Numbered from the stretch's first letter, positions 16,965 to 25,263 are shown. The stretch: 64,000 bases of DNA from CALDCK01 sp050618055 (GCA_050618055.1 JBNLVK010000109.1:1-64000); one strand, 5' to 3'. The notes: generated by a model not told the origin, from the letters alone. Translations and numbers: made by a program.

Positions 16965-17435
16965 CTACCAGCGCGACGCGCGCAGGCGTGATCCCCAGAC
17001 CTCGGCGGCCCGCCACATCTGGCGGCTCGAGCAGCGGCCCTGGTGGCTGGTCCGGTCGCCGCGCGCGTCGAAGAAGACCCGGCAGCCGCGGTCCATCGCC
17101 ACGTAGCCGTAGCCGTCGTGGCCCCGGAAGACCCGGGGGCCGCGGCGGAAGCTCCGCTCGTGCAGGCTCGCCTGCCACGCCTGCCCGGCCATCCACATCT
17201 GGCGGCCGGAGCAGTGGCCCTGGTGACTGGTCTGGCCGCCGCGCGCGTCGAAGAAGACACGGCAGTCGCGGCCCATGCGGACGAACCCGTAGCCGTCCTG
17301 GCTCACGACGACCCGGGAGGCGCGAGCGTGACGCGAGGTGTCGTGGCGGGCGTCGGCACCCGCCGACGCCCCGAGCAGCAGCAGGGCCGCCGCGACGAGG
17401 GATCCCAGGCCGGAAGGAACGGATGAGTGGCGCAT
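16965..17435 (-). CDS. Secreted protein with two tandem cysteine-containing repeats
   Basis: A 156-residue exported protein with a signal peptide (LVAAALLLLGASAGADA). The mature part consists of two copies of a roughly 40-residue unit. Copy 1 has DGYGFVRMGRDCRVFFDARG, then TSHQGHCSGRQMW; copy 2 has DGYGYVAMDRGCRVFFDARG, then TSHQGRCSSRQMW. Each carries two cysteines, probably a disulfide. The repeats are followed by Trp-containing helices (AGQAW; AAEVW). I do not recognise the family. The gene is divergent from the ABC1-kinase/CarH operon with a shared AT-rich promoter region, so light control is possible but unproven. Confidence 0.8.
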   Translation of the reverse strand: MRHSSVPSGLGSLVAAALLLLGASAGADARHDTSRHARASRVVVSQDGYGFVRMGRDCRVFFDARGGQTSHQGHCSGRQMWMAGQAWQASLHERSFRRGPRVFRGHDGYGYVAMDRGCRVFFDARGDRTSHQGRCSSRQMWRAAEVWGSRLRASRW

Positions 17436-17493
17436 GTCGGCTCCTCGGCAGTGTCGAGGAGTTCGACGCGCTCCCGCCGTCCGGATTCACTCT

Positions 17494-17545
17494 CATTTTG
17501 TATATATATTTTCTAGACAATCTATCAATATCGTCTATATTACTG
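17494..17545. promoter_or_regulatory. AT-rich divergent promoter upstream of the CarH operon
   Basis: A stretch of about 50 bp very rich in A and T stands out against the GC-rich surroundings. For the plus strand it offers TAGACA (17514-17519) and TATATT (17536-17541) with a 16-bp spacer, followed by GAGGAG before the GTG at 17560. It also contains TAGAC (17514-17518) and its inverted copy GTCTA (17533-17537), and an alternating TATATATAT run. As the operon ends with a CarH-type regulator, this is the natural candidate for its operator. Confidence 0.6.
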
Positions 17546-17559
17546 CCCGAGGAGAGCCC

Positions 17560-17754
17560 GTGACCGCAACGACCGCCACCTGCACGCTCCGCCACCTGCA
17601 CCAGTGCCTGTCCGATCTCGGGCTGGACGGCGAGGAGGCGGCGCTCGCCGTGTTCGAGCTGGTCAGGCAGGGCGACGTCCGGCTCGTGGGCGACCACGCG
17701 GACGCGCTGCTGTGGGTCTTCGCCCCGGCGATCGCCGCGCGAGAATGGAACTGA
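17560..17754 (+). CDS. Small protein of unknown function upstream of ABC1 kinase
   Basis: A 64-residue protein starting at GTG 17560, behind a GAGGAG ribosome site. It is mostly helical (LRHLHQCLSDLGLDGEEAALAVFELVRQGDVRLVGDHADALLWVF) with no signal peptide. It is the first gene of the CarH operon and overlaps the start of the ABC1 kinase. I do not recognise a family. Confidence 0.7.
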   Translation: MTATTATCTLRHLHQCLSDLGLDGEEAALAVFELVRQGDVRLVGDHADALLWVFAPAIAAREWN

Positions 17755-19073
17755 CGCGCATGAACCGTGCATCGCGAATTCCCGCCGGGCGGCTCGAGCG
17801 ACTGGCCCGCATCGGCTGGCTGGGCGCCGAGGTGGCCGTGGGCGGAGCCTTCGAGGGCCTGCGCCGCGTCGGCGGGGCGGCCCAGGAGGCGGGCAACGTC
17901 TTCCTCACGCCGGCCAACGCCGACCGCCTGGTGCGCCGGCTCTCGCGCCTGCGCGGAGCCGCCATGAAGGCCGGCCAGATGCTCTCGATGGAGGCGTCGG
18001 ACCTGCTGCCGCCCCAGGTGGCCGAGCGCCTGGCGGACCTGCGCGCCGACGGCGACGCCATGCAGCCGGACCAGCTCGAGGGTGTCCTCACCGAGGCCTG
18101 GGGCCCCGACTGGCGCGGGCGCCTGCACCACTTCGATCCGGAGCCGATGGCCGCCGCGTCGATCGGCCAGGTGCACGCCGCCGTCGACCTGGAGGGCCGC
18201 GACCTGGCGGTCAAGGTGCAGTACCCGGGCGTGGCCGAGAGCATCGGCAGCGACGTCGACAACCTGGCCGCCGCCTTCCGCATGGCCCGCATCCTGCCGC
18301 GCGACTTCGACATGGCGCCCATCGTCGAGGACACCAAACGACAGCTCTCCGAGGAGGCCGACTACGCGCTCGAGGCAGAGCGCCTGGCGCGCTACGCCCG
18401 GCTGCTGCGCGGCGAGCCGGGGGTGGTCGTCCCCGAGGTGCACGCCGGGCTCACCACGCCCCGGGTGCTCGTCATGCAGCGGCTGTTCGGCGTTCCGCTC
18501 GAGGACCTCTGCGGCCCGGATCACGATCCGGCCGAGCGCGATCGCGCCGCGGCCCTGCTGATCCGCCTGATGCTGCGCGAGCTGTTCGAGTTCCGCTTCA
18601 TGCAGACGGACCCGAACTTCGCCAACTACCTGTGGCTGGGCGACGGACGCATCGGACTGCTCGACCTGGGGGCGGGGCAGGCCCTGCCCCGCTCGCTCAC
18701 CGACGGCTACGCCGGGCTCTTCCGCAGCGCGCTGGCCGACGATCGCCCGGGGCTCGAGCGCGCGGTGCGCGCGCTGGGCTTCGTCGAGGCCGGCGACCCG
18801 CCGGCCCTGGTGCGCGGGGTGCTCGACCTGGTGCGGCTGGCGACCGAGCCCTTCCGGACGCCGGGCCCCTACGACTTCGGCCGCTCCGACCTGCCGGCCC
18901 GCGCCCGCGACGCCGGAGCCGAGTTCGTCCTGGGCGGGGCCGTCCGCCGGGCGCCGCCGGCGCGCACCCTGTTCGTGCAGCGAAAGCTGGGCGGCACCTT
19001 CCTGCTCTGCCACCGGCTGGGCGCCCGCGTGGACGCCCGCCGGATCCTGGAGGCCGCCCTCGAACGGGGTTGA
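17745..19073 (+). CDS. ABC1/UbiB-family atypical kinase (AarF-like)
   Basis: A 442-residue protein, or 437 from the second ATG at 17760. It has the ABC1 hallmarks: the KxGQ motif in AAMKAGQMLSMEAS, the alanine-rich nucleotide loop AAASIGQVHAA, the VKVQYPG lysine strand, and a DLGAGQ in place of DFG. The usual catalytic DPHPGN is replaced by TDPNFANYL, keeping Asp and Asn. UbiB/COQ8 proteins bind ATP and support ubiquinone or other isoprenoid lipid metabolism; in CarH/LitR regulons related genes occur. No C-terminal membrane helices are evident. It is cotranscribed with the regulator downstream. Confidence 0.9.
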   Translation: MELTRMNRASRIPAGRLERLARIGWLGAEVAVGGAFEGLRRVGGAAQEAGNVFLTPANADRLVRRLSRLRGAAMKAGQMLSMEASDLLPPQVAERLADLRADGDAMQPDQLEGVLTEAWGPDWRGRLHHFDPEPMAAASIGQVHAAVDLEGRDLAVKVQYPGVAESIGSDVDNLAAAFRMARILPRDFDMAPIVEDTKRQLSEEADYALEAERLARYARLLRGEPGVVVPEVHAGLTTPRVLVMQRLFGVPLEDLCGPDHDPAERDRAAALLIRLMLRELFEFRFMQTDPNFANYLWLGDGRIGLLDLGAGQALPRSLTDGYAGLFRSALADDRPGLERAVRALGFVEAGDPPALVRGVLDLVRLATEPFRTPGPYDFGRSDLPARARDAGAEFVLGGAVRRAPPARTLFVQRKLGGTFLLCHRLGARVDARRILEAALERG

Positions 19074-19109
19074 CGACCCTGCCCCGGCCCTTCACGTTGC
19101 CGGGGCGGC

Positions 19110-20003
19110 ATGGCAGGCAGGCCTCTTCAGACCGGTGACGACGCCGGAAGCTTCTCCCTCGGCGCGGTGGTCCGGCTGACCGGCCTGACGGAGCACACGA
19201 TCCGCGCCTGGGAGCGCCGCTACGGCGCCATCCGCCCCGCCCGGTCCGCCAAGGGGACCCGGCGCTACGCGGAGGCGGACGTCGAACGGCTCCAGCTGCT
19301 GCGCGCCGCGGTCGACGCGGGCCACCGCATCGGCGAGATCGCGGCGCTGCCCGACGCCGAGCTGGTGCGCCGGCTGGAGGCGAAGCCCCAGCAGGCGCGC
19401 GATCCGCTGGAGGAGATCCGCGCCGCCATCGAGCGCCTCGACCCGGGCGAGCTCGATCGGCTGCTGGGACTCCAGCTGGGCGCCCTGGGCATCGACCGCT
19501 TCTGCCGCGACGTCGCCCTGCCGCTGCTGGTCGACATCGGCAACCGCTGGGAGGAGGGCACCGCGACCGTGGCGTCGGAGCACATGCTCTCGGCGAGCCT
19601 GCGCGGGCTGCTCGGCATGGCGCTGCGATCCGAACGGCGCCGGGAGGGCACGGCCCGGGTCCTGTTCGTGACGCCCGAGGGCGAGCGGCACGAGTTCGGC
19701 GTGCTGGCGGCGGCGCTCACCGCTGCCGGTGCCGGCGCCGACGTCACCTACCTGGGCGCCGAGCTTCCGGTCGAGGAGGTGGTGACCGCCTGCGAGACGG
19801 CCGGCGCCTCCGCCGTCGGCCTGAGCGTCGTCACGCTCGGGTCGGACGCCGCCCGTCGCTACCTGGAGGCGCTGCGGGCCGCGCTGCCGGATCGGGTGGT
19901 GCTGTGGGTGGGCGGCGCGGGCGCCCCGGCCCCGGACGACCTCCCCGGCGTGACGAGCCTGGATCTCGACGGGCTGCGCCGCGCCGTGCTCCGGATGCGC
20001 TAG
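19110..20003 (+). CDS. carH: CarH/LitR-type MerR regulator with B12-binding light-sensor domain
   Basis: A 297-residue regulator in three parts. The MerR helix-turn-helix covers residues 15 to about 80 (FSLGAVVRLTGLTEHTIRAWERRYGAIRP). The helical-bundle domain carries the exact CarH light-sensor motif W-x9-EH (RWEEGTATVASEH). The cobalamin domain carries the ExHxxG-type His motif in GERHEFGVL. In CarH, adenosylcobalamin binds via this His in the dark, tetramers repress carotenoid genes, and light breaks the Co-C bond. All key residues are present. The gene follows the ABC1 kinase, with its stop lying inside an inverted repeat. Autoregulation from the AT-rich promoter upstream is likely. Confidence 0.93.
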   Translation: MAGRPLQTGDDAGSFSLGAVVRLTGLTEHTIRAWERRYGAIRPARSAKGTRRYAEADVERLQLLRAAVDAGHRIGEIAALPDAELVRRLEAKPQQARDPLEEIRAAIERLDPGELDRLLGLQLGALGIDRFCRDVALPLLVDIGNRWEEGTATVASEHMLSASLRGLLGMALRSERRREGTARVLFVTPEGERHEFGVLAAALTAAGAGADVTYLGAELPVEEVVTACETAGASAVGLSVVTLGSDAARRYLEALRAALPDRVVLWVGGAGAPAPDDLPGVTSLDLDGLRRAVLRMR

Positions 20004-20083
20004 GGAATGTCTGCATGAGCCGACTGCTCAGGCCATCCGTCTGGGATGGCCCGAGCGAAACCGTCTTGTGCAGACACTCCCTA
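20001..20083. repeat. Cloverleaf-like inverted repeat element between convergent stops
   Basis: Outer arms TAGGGAATGTCTGCA (20001-20015) and TGCAGACACTCCCTA (20069-20083) match at 14 of 15 positions. Inside are three small hairpins: TGAGC/GCTCA (20016-20030), GGCCATCC/GGATGGCC (20031-20051) and a weak CGAG/CTTG (20052-20068). The arms begin and end with TA, as expected for a miniature IS630/Tc1-mariner-type element with TA target duplication. They also provide the TAG stop codons of both convergent genes (CarH and cytidine deaminase). It may additionally act as a bidirectional terminator. Confidence 0.75.
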
Positions 20084-20494
20084 GCGCGCGCCCTTGAAGG
20101 GGAGACGCAGCGCCAGCTCGTGGAGGCGGGCCTGGCCCACCTCGCCCTTGCCGTCGGACACGACGACGAGCAGGTCCTTCCCGCCGAGCTCGAGCCCCAC
20201 CTGGAGGCACGCGCCGCAGGGCCAGGTGAGCTCGCCGGCGGTGCGCGGGGCGACCAACGCCAGCACGTCCGGGCGACCCAGGCCCTGGGCGACGACCGAG
20301 AACAAGGCGGCCCGCTCGGCGCACATGGCCAGACCCAACGAGACGTTCTCGACCAGCGCACCGGGAACGACCGCGTTGCGTTCGGTCACCACCGCCGCGC
20401 CCATCTTGAAGCGCGAGTAGGGCGCGTAGGCGCGCTCACGCGCCCGCTCCGCGTCCTTCAGCGCATCGCTGGCGCGCGGATCCTCGAGCTGCAT
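20081..20494 (-). CDS. cdd: Cytidine deaminase
   Basis: A 137-residue homotetrameric-type cytidine deaminase that converts cytidine or deoxycytidine to the uridine form in pyrimidine salvage. The start MQLEDPRASD at 20494 gives the usual family length. The zinc site is complete: the first ligand and catalytic Glu in MCAERAALF (Cys-Ala-Glu) and the two Cys in PCGACLQ. The substrate motif is AYAPYSRFKMGAAVV. Its stop codon sits within the inverted repeat element shared with the CarH gene. Confidence 0.93.
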   Translation of the reverse strand: MQLEDPRASDALKDAERARERAYAPYSRFKMGAAVVTERNAVVPGALVENVSLGLAMCAERAALFSVVAQGLGRPDVLALVAPRTAGELTWPCGACLQVGLELGGKDLLVVVSDGKGEVGQARLHELALRLPFKGAR

Positions 20495-20669
20495 CGCCCG
20501 CACCTTAACACGGGCCCGGCGGAGGTCGAGCGGCCGCGCCCCGCCCACACGAGCCGCCTGGCTGCGGCGAGCGAGAGCCCTGTCCATGGGTTGTACAAGT
20601 CCGGGGAACGGGCATAGGATGATCCTCGTGGTGGGGGCTCTCACGTACACCCACCCACGGAGTCCGAGC

Positions 20670-21137
20670 ATGAGCTACCGAGCGACGATTCTCGCCGCCG
20701 TCCCTGGACTGGCAGCAGCCCTTCTCCTCCTGCCGGCTCCGGCTTCGGCCGCGGCCCGGAGGCACGTCCTGCCGGGCCTCGCCTGCGACGCGGGAGGCAA
20801 TACCTTCCAGTACGCCAAGCAGAGCGGCTCGGTCCGGAATGCGGCGTCGGTGGGCGTCTTCTACTGGTGCCCCGTCCCCCGGGAGCGGTTGAACTGGCCG
20901 ATCTCCACCCTCAAGGTGGTCGTGGAGCGTCCCGACACCGAACCCGACTTCACCTGCTCGTTCTTCAGCTATTCGGGAGACGGCAGCTTCGTCGAATCCA
21001 AGAGCCGGACGACGAACGGCAGTGGCACCCAGACGCTCACCATCAACGGCCTCACCACCACCACGGATGGAAGCGTCAGCATTGCCTGCGCCCTGCCGCC
21101 CCAGGGCCGCATCCATTCGATTCGCTGGGAAGAGTGA
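20670..21137 (+). CDS. Exported protein of unknown function
   Basis: A 155-residue protein with a clear signal peptide (ATILAAVPGLAAALLLLPAPASAAA). The mature part is beta-rich with four cysteines (GLACDAGG; FYWCPVP; FTCSFFSY; SIACALPP), consistent with two disulfides and a compact periplasmic or extracellular domain. The TGA stop overlaps the GTG of the next gene, so both are probably cotranslated. No family recognised. Confidence 0.8.
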   Translation: MSYRATILAAVPGLAAALLLLPAPASAAARRHVLPGLACDAGGNTFQYAKQSGSVRNAASVGVFYWCPVPRERLNWPISTLKVVVERPDTEPDFTCSFFSYSGDGSFVESKSRTTNGSGTQTLTINGLTTTTDGSVSIACALPPQGRIHSIRWEE

Positions 21138-21877
21138 CGGACGCGATCGGACCACCAGACCCGTCCACCGCCCCTCCCGGTCCGATGCCCCGTCGCAACC
21201 CGCGCCGTACCGCCTTCGCGGCGCTCGTGGTCGTGATCGCCGGCGCCGGTCTCTGGGTCGTGCTGCGCAACGGGCAGGGGCCGCCTGGCGAAGGACCGCC
21301 CCCGGCGCCGCGGGTCGAGTCCGCGCGGTTGTCGGAGATCGAAGACCGTCTGCAGGAGATCCGCGCGCGCCTGGACGGGCTGGCGGCGCAGCAGTCCGCC
21401 TCGGCGCGGGCCCAGGACGAGCTGGCGGACGCCCTCGAGTCCATCGCCGCCCGGCTCGAAACGATCGGGGCCTCGCTGCCATCCGGCTCGGACCCACGAG
21501 AGGCCGCGGACGAGACGGCCGAAACGGCGCCCGCGCCGGAGGAGGACGTCCAGCAGGTCGTAGCGGCGCTGGGTAGCCGCCTCGCGGAAGAAGCCGTGGA
21601 CCCCTCGTGGAGTGCCGAGGCCACGGACCAGCTCCACCGCGCCACGGAGCAGATCGAGGACCTGGCAACGGAACCCAGCCGGGTCGAGTGCCGTTCGACG
21701 CTGTGTCGCGTCGAGACCCACCATCCGGACCGCGGGGCGCTGGAAGCCTTCGTCGTGGCCTTGCCGCTCTCGCTGGGCTGGAACAGCACGGTCCGCGCCG
21801 GCGAGATCCCGCACAACGACGGCACCCTGAGCAGCGTCGTGTTCATCAGCCGGAATGGTCTCGACCTGGAGGACTAG
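21134..21877 (+). CDS. Membrane-anchored coiled-coil protein with CRSTLC domain
   Basis: A 247-residue protein from GTG 21134 (GTGA overlap), or 230 from ATG 21185, which places the basic PRRNPRR directly before the hydrophobic anchor (FAALVVVIAGAGLWVVL). A coiled coil follows (SEIEDRLQEIRARLDGLAAQQ and onward), then an acidic Ala/Glu linker. The C-terminal globular domain has VECRSTLCRVETHH and a beta-hairpin ending (TLSSVVFISRNGLDLED). Such ECRS-x-CR motifs recur in exported proteins of myxobacteria-like genomes (from memory). Function unknown; most of the protein would be periplasmic. Confidence 0.75.
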   Translation: MTDAIGPPDPSTAPPGPMPRRNPRRTAFAALVVVIAGAGLWVVLRNGQGPPGEGPPPAPRVESARLSEIEDRLQEIRARLDGLAAQQSASARAQDELADALESIAARLETIGASLPSGSDPREAADETAETAPAPEEDVQQVVAALGSRLAEEAVDPSWSAEATDQLHRATEQIEDLATEPSRVECRSTLCRVETHHPDRGALEAFVVALPLSLGWNSTVRAGEIPHNDGTLSSVVFISRNGLDLED

Positions 21878-22066
21878 TCCCTCGAAACCGGGCCGGGGCG
21901 CAGGCGCGCTGGCGCCACCTGCTCGCCGTCCTACGGTCGCACCCGTGCGAAACCGGGCACAGGATGGGATGCCGGTTGCATTTGCCCCGCCGGGATAGGA
22001 CGATTCCTGCCTCGGGAGGAGCTTCTGGCAGGAGACACAGCGATCACGCGCGACCGCTTCGACGCG

Positions 22067-22771
22067 GTGCTCTTCGATCTCGACGGCGTCATCACCGACA
22101 CCGCCGCGATCCACCGTGCCTGCTGGAAGGAGACCTTCGACGCCTACCTGCTGGCACGCGCCGAGGCCCACGGCGAGCGCTTCCGCCCCTTCGACGAGGA
22201 GGACTACCTCCGCTACGTGGACGGACGCCCGCGCTACGACGGCGTGCGCGCCTTCCTCGCCTCCCGCGGCATCGAGCTTCCCGAGGGCGATCCGTCCGAT
22301 GCGGCCGACGCCGAGACGGTCTGCGGTCTCGGCAACCGCAAGAACGACCGCGTCGGGCCCGCCATCACCGAGAAGGGGGTCGACGTCTTCCCGGGCAGCC
22401 TGGCCTGGCTCGAGCAGCTGCGCGCGGCGGGCTTCCGCACGGCCCTGGTCTCGGCCAGCGCCAACGCGGCCACGGTGCTCGAGGTGACCGGGCTCCTCGA
22501 CGCCTTCGAGGTGCGCGTCGACGGCTGTGTGCTCGCGGCCGAGGGCATCGCCGGCAAGCCGGCCCCCGACTCCTTCCTGGAGGCGGCGCGGCGGCTGGGC
22601 GTCCCCCCGGAGCGCGCAGTGGTGGTCGAGGACGCCCGGTCGGGCGTGGAGGCCGGGAGGGCCGGGAGCTTCGGGCTCGTGATCGGGGTGGCTCGCCACG
22701 GTGATGCGGCGGCGCTGCGCGACGCGGGGGCGGATCGCGTCGTCGACGACCTCGGGGAGCTGGTGGCGTGA
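22067..22771 (+). CDS. pgmB: Beta-phosphoglucomutase (HAD family)
   Basis: Interconverts beta-glucose 1-phosphate and glucose 6-phosphate. HAD motifs: DLDGVITDTAAIH (nucleophile Asp and +2 Asp), SASANAATVLE, and GKPAPDSFLEAA with VVVEDARSGVEAG (the second acidic pair). The only conventional start is GTG 22067, which would begin right at the first beta-strand. The frame is open upstream through ITRDRFDAV, preceded by GGAGA seven bases before an ATC at 22043, and by GGGAGGAG before a CTG at 22025. The true start is therefore probably a rare codon upstream. The stop overlaps the GTG of the GH65 gene. Confidence 0.9.
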   Translation: MLFDLDGVITDTAAIHRACWKETFDAYLLARAEAHGERFRPFDEEDYLRYVDGRPRYDGVRAFLASRGIELPEGDPSDAADAETVCGLGNRKNDRVGPAITEKGVDVFPGSLAWLEQLRAAGFRTALVSASANAATVLEVTGLLDAFEVRVDGCVLAAEGIAGKPAPDSFLEAARRLGVPPERAVVVEDARSGVEAGRAGSFGLVIGVARHGDAAALRDAGADRVVDDLGELVA

Positions 22772-25170
22772 GCGTTCCCGAGAACCGCGGCGACCTCTTC
22801 GGCGGCCAGCGCCTGCGCCGCTACCACGTTCCGCGCGCGCGCCTCATCCCCCCGGAGCACATCTACCCGGTCGACGAGTGGCGGATCGTCGAGAAGCGCT
22901 TCTACCCGCGCTTCCTGGCCCAGACCGAGACGATCTTCGCCCTGGCGAACGGCTACATGGGCATGCGCGGCGACTTCGAGGAAGGGTCGCCCGTGCGGGA
23001 CGGCGGCGTCTTCGTCAACGGCTTCCACGAGACCTGGCCCATCTTCTACAGCGAGTCGGCCTACGGCTTCGCGAAGACCGGCCAGACCATCGTGAACGTG
23101 CCCGACGGCCGGGGCATCCGCCTCTACATCGACGACGAGTCCTTCGACCTCGCGAGCGCCCAGATCCGGCACTTCGAACGCAGCCTCGACATGCGCGAGG
23201 GGCTGGTGCGCCGCGAGCTCGAGTTCGAGACGGCGTCGGGCAAGCAGGTCCGGGTCCGCTCGCGGCGCATGGCGTCGGCCGAGCGCCGCCACCTCGCCGT
23301 GATCGACTACGAGGTGACGGTGCTCGACGCGCCCGCCATCATCCTGCTGGCCTCCGAGCTGGTGAACCGGGCCGTGGAAGACGAGTCCACCGACGGCGAC
23401 CCGCGCAAGGCCCACCGCTTCGACGCCCGGGTCCTCGAGACGCTGAACCGCCAGGTCGACGAACTGCGCGTCACCACCAGCGTCCGCACGAAGTCGAGCC
23501 GGATGGAGCTGGCCTCGGGGATCGACCACCTGATGGACACCGAGTGTCCCTGGCAGCACTGGACCGAGCACAGCGACGAGGTGGAGCGGGTGATCTTCTC
23601 CGTCGATGCGGCGCCCGGGCGTCCGGTCCGGCTCACCAAGCTGGTCGCCGCCCACCACGGTCGGGGGCTTCCGACCGAGGAGCTGTCGGCCCGCGCCGGA
23701 CGCACCCTCACCCGCGCCAAGGCCGCCGGCCGGGACCAGCTCTTCTCCGAGCAGCGGCAGCGGCTGACGTCTTTCTGGGAGCGGTCGGACGTGCAGATCG
23801 ACGGCGAGCCGGCGCTCCAGCAGAGCGTCCGCTTCAACCTCTTCCAGCTCTTCCAGGCGACCGCGCGCGTCGAGGGCCACGGCGTCTCGGCCAAGGGCCT
23901 GACGGGCCGCGGCTACGAGGGCCACTACTTCTGGGACGCCGACGTCTACGTGATGCCCTTCCTGACCTACACCGCGCCGCGACAGGCGCGCAACCTGCTG
24001 AGCTTCCGCTACCGCATGCTCGAAGGCGCCCGAGCGCGCGCACGCGAGCTCTCGCACCGCGGCGCGCTGTTCCCGTGGCGGACCATCAGCGGCGAGGAGG
24101 CGTCGGCCTACTACGCCGCAGGCACCGCCCAGTACCACATCAACGCGGACATCGCCTACGCCCTGCGCAAGTACGTGAACGCCACCGGGGACGAGGAGTT
24201 CCTGATCGAGAAGGGGGCGGAGATGCTCGTGGAGACCGCCCGTCTCTGGGCGGATCTCGGGTTCTTCTCCGAGCCCCACGGAGGCGCCTTTTGCATCAAC
24301 GGCGTGACCGGACCCGACGAGTACACCGCCGTGGTGAACAACAACTGCTTCACCAACCTGATGGCGAGGGACAACCTGCGCGCCGCCGCCAGCGTCTGCC
24401 GGGCCATCCAGAAGGACTCGCCGGCCGCCTGGGGGCACCTGTGCCACGAGACCGGGGTCGAGCCGGGGGAGATCGAGACCTGGGAGGCCGCCGCGGCCGC
24501 CATGTTCCTGCCCCTCGACGAGACCACCGGGGTGCACGCCCAGGACGATTCCTTCCTCGAGAAGGAGGTCTGGAACTTCGCCGGAACCCCGCAGGACAAG
24601 TACCCCCTGCTGCTCCACTTCCACCCCCTGACCCTGTACCGCCACCAGGTGATCAAGCAGGCGGACGTGGTGCTGGCCATGTTCCTGCTCGACCGGGACT
24701 TCTCGACGCAGCAGAAGAAGCGGAACTTCGACTACTACGAGCCGCTCACGACCGGCGACTCGTCGCTCTCGAGCTCGATCGAGAGCATCGTGGCCAGCGA
24801 GATCGGCTACCACGAGAAGGCCTTCGGCTACTTCCTCGAGGCGGCGGTGATGGACCTGGCCGACGTCAGCGGCAACGTGAACGACGGCGTGCACATCGCG
24901 TCCGCCGGCGGCGTGTGGATGGCGTGCGTCTACGGCTTCGCGGGCATGCGCGACGAGAACGGCGTGCTCTCCTTCGCTCCTCGGCTGCCGGAGAGCTTCG
25001 ACCGGCTGGCCTTCCCCATCACCTGGGGCGGCCGGACCCTCGACGTCGAGATCACCCGCCACGCCACGACCTACCGCCTGCGCTCGGGTCCGCCCATCCA
25101 GGTGCGCCACCGCGGCGAGGTCCTCGACCTCCACCCCGGCGAGCCGCGCGAGGCGAGCTCCGGCAGCTGA
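22768..25170 (+). CDS. GH65 alpha-glucoside phosphorylase (maltose/trehalose/kojibiose type)
   Basis: An 800-residue GH65 enzyme that phosphorolyses an alpha-glucoside to beta-glucose 1-phosphate plus glucose or a glucoside, feeding the coupled beta-phosphoglucomutase. The N-terminal super-sandwich domain begins FYPRFLAQTETIFALANGYMGMRG. The (alpha/alpha)6 core contains GHYFWDADVYVMPFLTY, and the catalytic acid is the Glu of TGPDEY (residue 518), followed by VVNNNCFTN. The C-terminal jelly-roll ends near HLHPG-like residues. Substrate (trehalose, maltose, kojibiose or nigerose) cannot be decided from sequence alone. GTG start overlaps the preceding stop. Confidence 0.92.
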   Translation: MSVPENRGDLFGGQRLRRYHVPRARLIPPEHIYPVDEWRIVEKRFYPRFLAQTETIFALANGYMGMRGDFEEGSPVRDGGVFVNGFHETWPIFYSESAYGFAKTGQTIVNVPDGRGIRLYIDDESFDLASAQIRHFERSLDMREGLVRRELEFETASGKQVRVRSRRMASAERRHLAVIDYEVTVLDAPAIILLASELVNRAVEDESTDGDPRKAHRFDARVLETLNRQVDELRVTTSVRTKSSRMELASGIDHLMDTECPWQHWTEHSDEVERVIFSVDAAPGRPVRLTKLVAAHHGRGLPTEELSARAGRTLTRAKAAGRDQLFSEQRQRLTSFWERSDVQIDGEPALQQSVRFNLFQLFQATARVEGHGVSAKGLTGRGYEGHYFWDADVYVMPFLTYTAPRQARNLLSFRYRMLEGARARARELSHRGALFPWRTISGEEASAYYAAGTAQYHINADIAYALRKYVNATGDEEFLIEKGAEMLVETARLWADLGFFSEPHGGAFCINGVTGPDEYTAVVNNNCFTNLMARDNLRAAASVCRAIQKDSPAAWGHLCHETGVEPGEIETWEAAAAAMFLPLDETTGVHAQDDSFLEKEVWNFAGTPQDKYPLLLHFHPLTLYRHQVIKQADVVLAMFLLDRDFSTQQKKRNFDYYEPLTTGDSSLSSSIESIVASEIGYHEKAFGYFLEAAVMDLADVSGNVNDGVHIASAGGVWMACVYGFAGMRDENGVLSFAPRLPESFDRLAFPITWGGRTLDVEITRHATTYRLRSGPPIQVRHRGEVLDLHPGEPREASSGS

Positions 25171-25263
25171 CCGGAAGCCGCCGTCGCCCGACGGCGACGC
25201 CACCGGGGTTCCGGCCCTTCGTGTTCCCGGTCACGAATTCCCTGCGCCGGAAGCCGATCCAGC

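Noticed and set aside
22234..25203. Very long open frame (almost 1000 codons) on the minus strand opposite the GH65 gene; similar long frames opposite the secreted-protein genes (for example 32852-37819 plus strand)
   Set aside because: The translations are rich in His, Arg, Gly and Val without domains, as expected for antisense frames of GC-rich genes, and the opposite strand carries clear protein families.
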